Source of the DNA: Clostridia bacterium
GTDB taxonomy: Bacteria > Bacillota > Clostridia > Christensenellales > Aristaeellaceae
Direction of reading: 5' to 3'
Assembly (NCBI GenBank): GCA_016297535.1
Contig: JAEDGL010000160.1
Span: forward strand, 1-5,404
Length of the DNA stretch: 5,404 nt
Below, one piece after another: positions 5,402 to 5,404 of the stretch. A program made the translations under genes and the position numbers. The notes under the pieces were generated by a model. The model did no database searches. It was not told the DNA's origin and saw only the letters and a program-made list of their open reading frames with translations. Positions within the stretch are counted from its first letter, which is position 1. Every line of letters starts with the position of its first letter.

Positions 5402-5404
5402 TAA

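Noticed and set aside
1..5404. CRISPR array, tRNA, rRNA or transposase
   Set aside because: No regularly spaced direct repeats, no tRNA cloverleaf, no rRNA-like segment and no transposase or integrase motif were seen; the repeats are inverted and only two clear copies are present.

Overview
The window is GC-rich (third positions especially) and densely coded on one strand. Five genes read leftward (minus strand) from a single good sigma-70/sigma-A type promoter at about 5168-5196. The gene types suggest an anaerobic, gut-type Bacillota, Clostridia-like and high-GC: a minimal SufBC-type Fe-S system, a NahK-type sugar kinase beside a long nucleotidyltransferase, and a wall carboxypeptidase with Thr-Pro linkers. 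This placement is an inference from gene content, and the order or family cannot be fixed from the sequence alone.

Layout in transcription order, right to left. (1) 3986-5101, an anomeric amino-sugar kinase of the APH/ChoK-like fold. (2) 3075-3989, a sugar-phosphate nucleotidyltransferase that overlaps gene 1 by ATGA. (3) 1790-3064, an exported or membrane-anchored zinc D,D-carboxypeptidase (M15B/VanY type) with two peptidoglycan-binding domains. (4) A terminator-like hairpin on the stop codon of gene 3, about 1761-1790. (5) 1001-1738, a SufC/SmsC-type ABC ATPase. (6) 88-1008, a short SufB/SufD-like scaffold (SmsB type) that overlaps gene 5 by 8 bp. The first three genes plausibly form a cell-wall or amino-sugar module: wall trimming outside, and sugar 1-phosphorylation followed by nucleotide-sugar formation inside. 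Genes 5 and 6 look like a complete two-gene Fe-S cluster assembly system with no desulfurase nearby.

The gene block is bracketed by two inverted copies of a roughly 68-bp repeat (1-68 and 5303-5371), 65 of 69 aligned columns identical. Each copy can fold into a long hairpin. The right-hand copy adjoins a further perfect 11-bp inverted repeat (5357-5367/5391-5401), so the full element is probably longer than the part seen at the left edge. The 210 bp right of the leftward promoter hold no gene. They contain a small palindrome next to the -35, a well-matched rightward promoter (5220-5249) that points into the repeat, and a GC palindrome. The rest of the coding potential on the plus strand is antisense shadow of the five genes.
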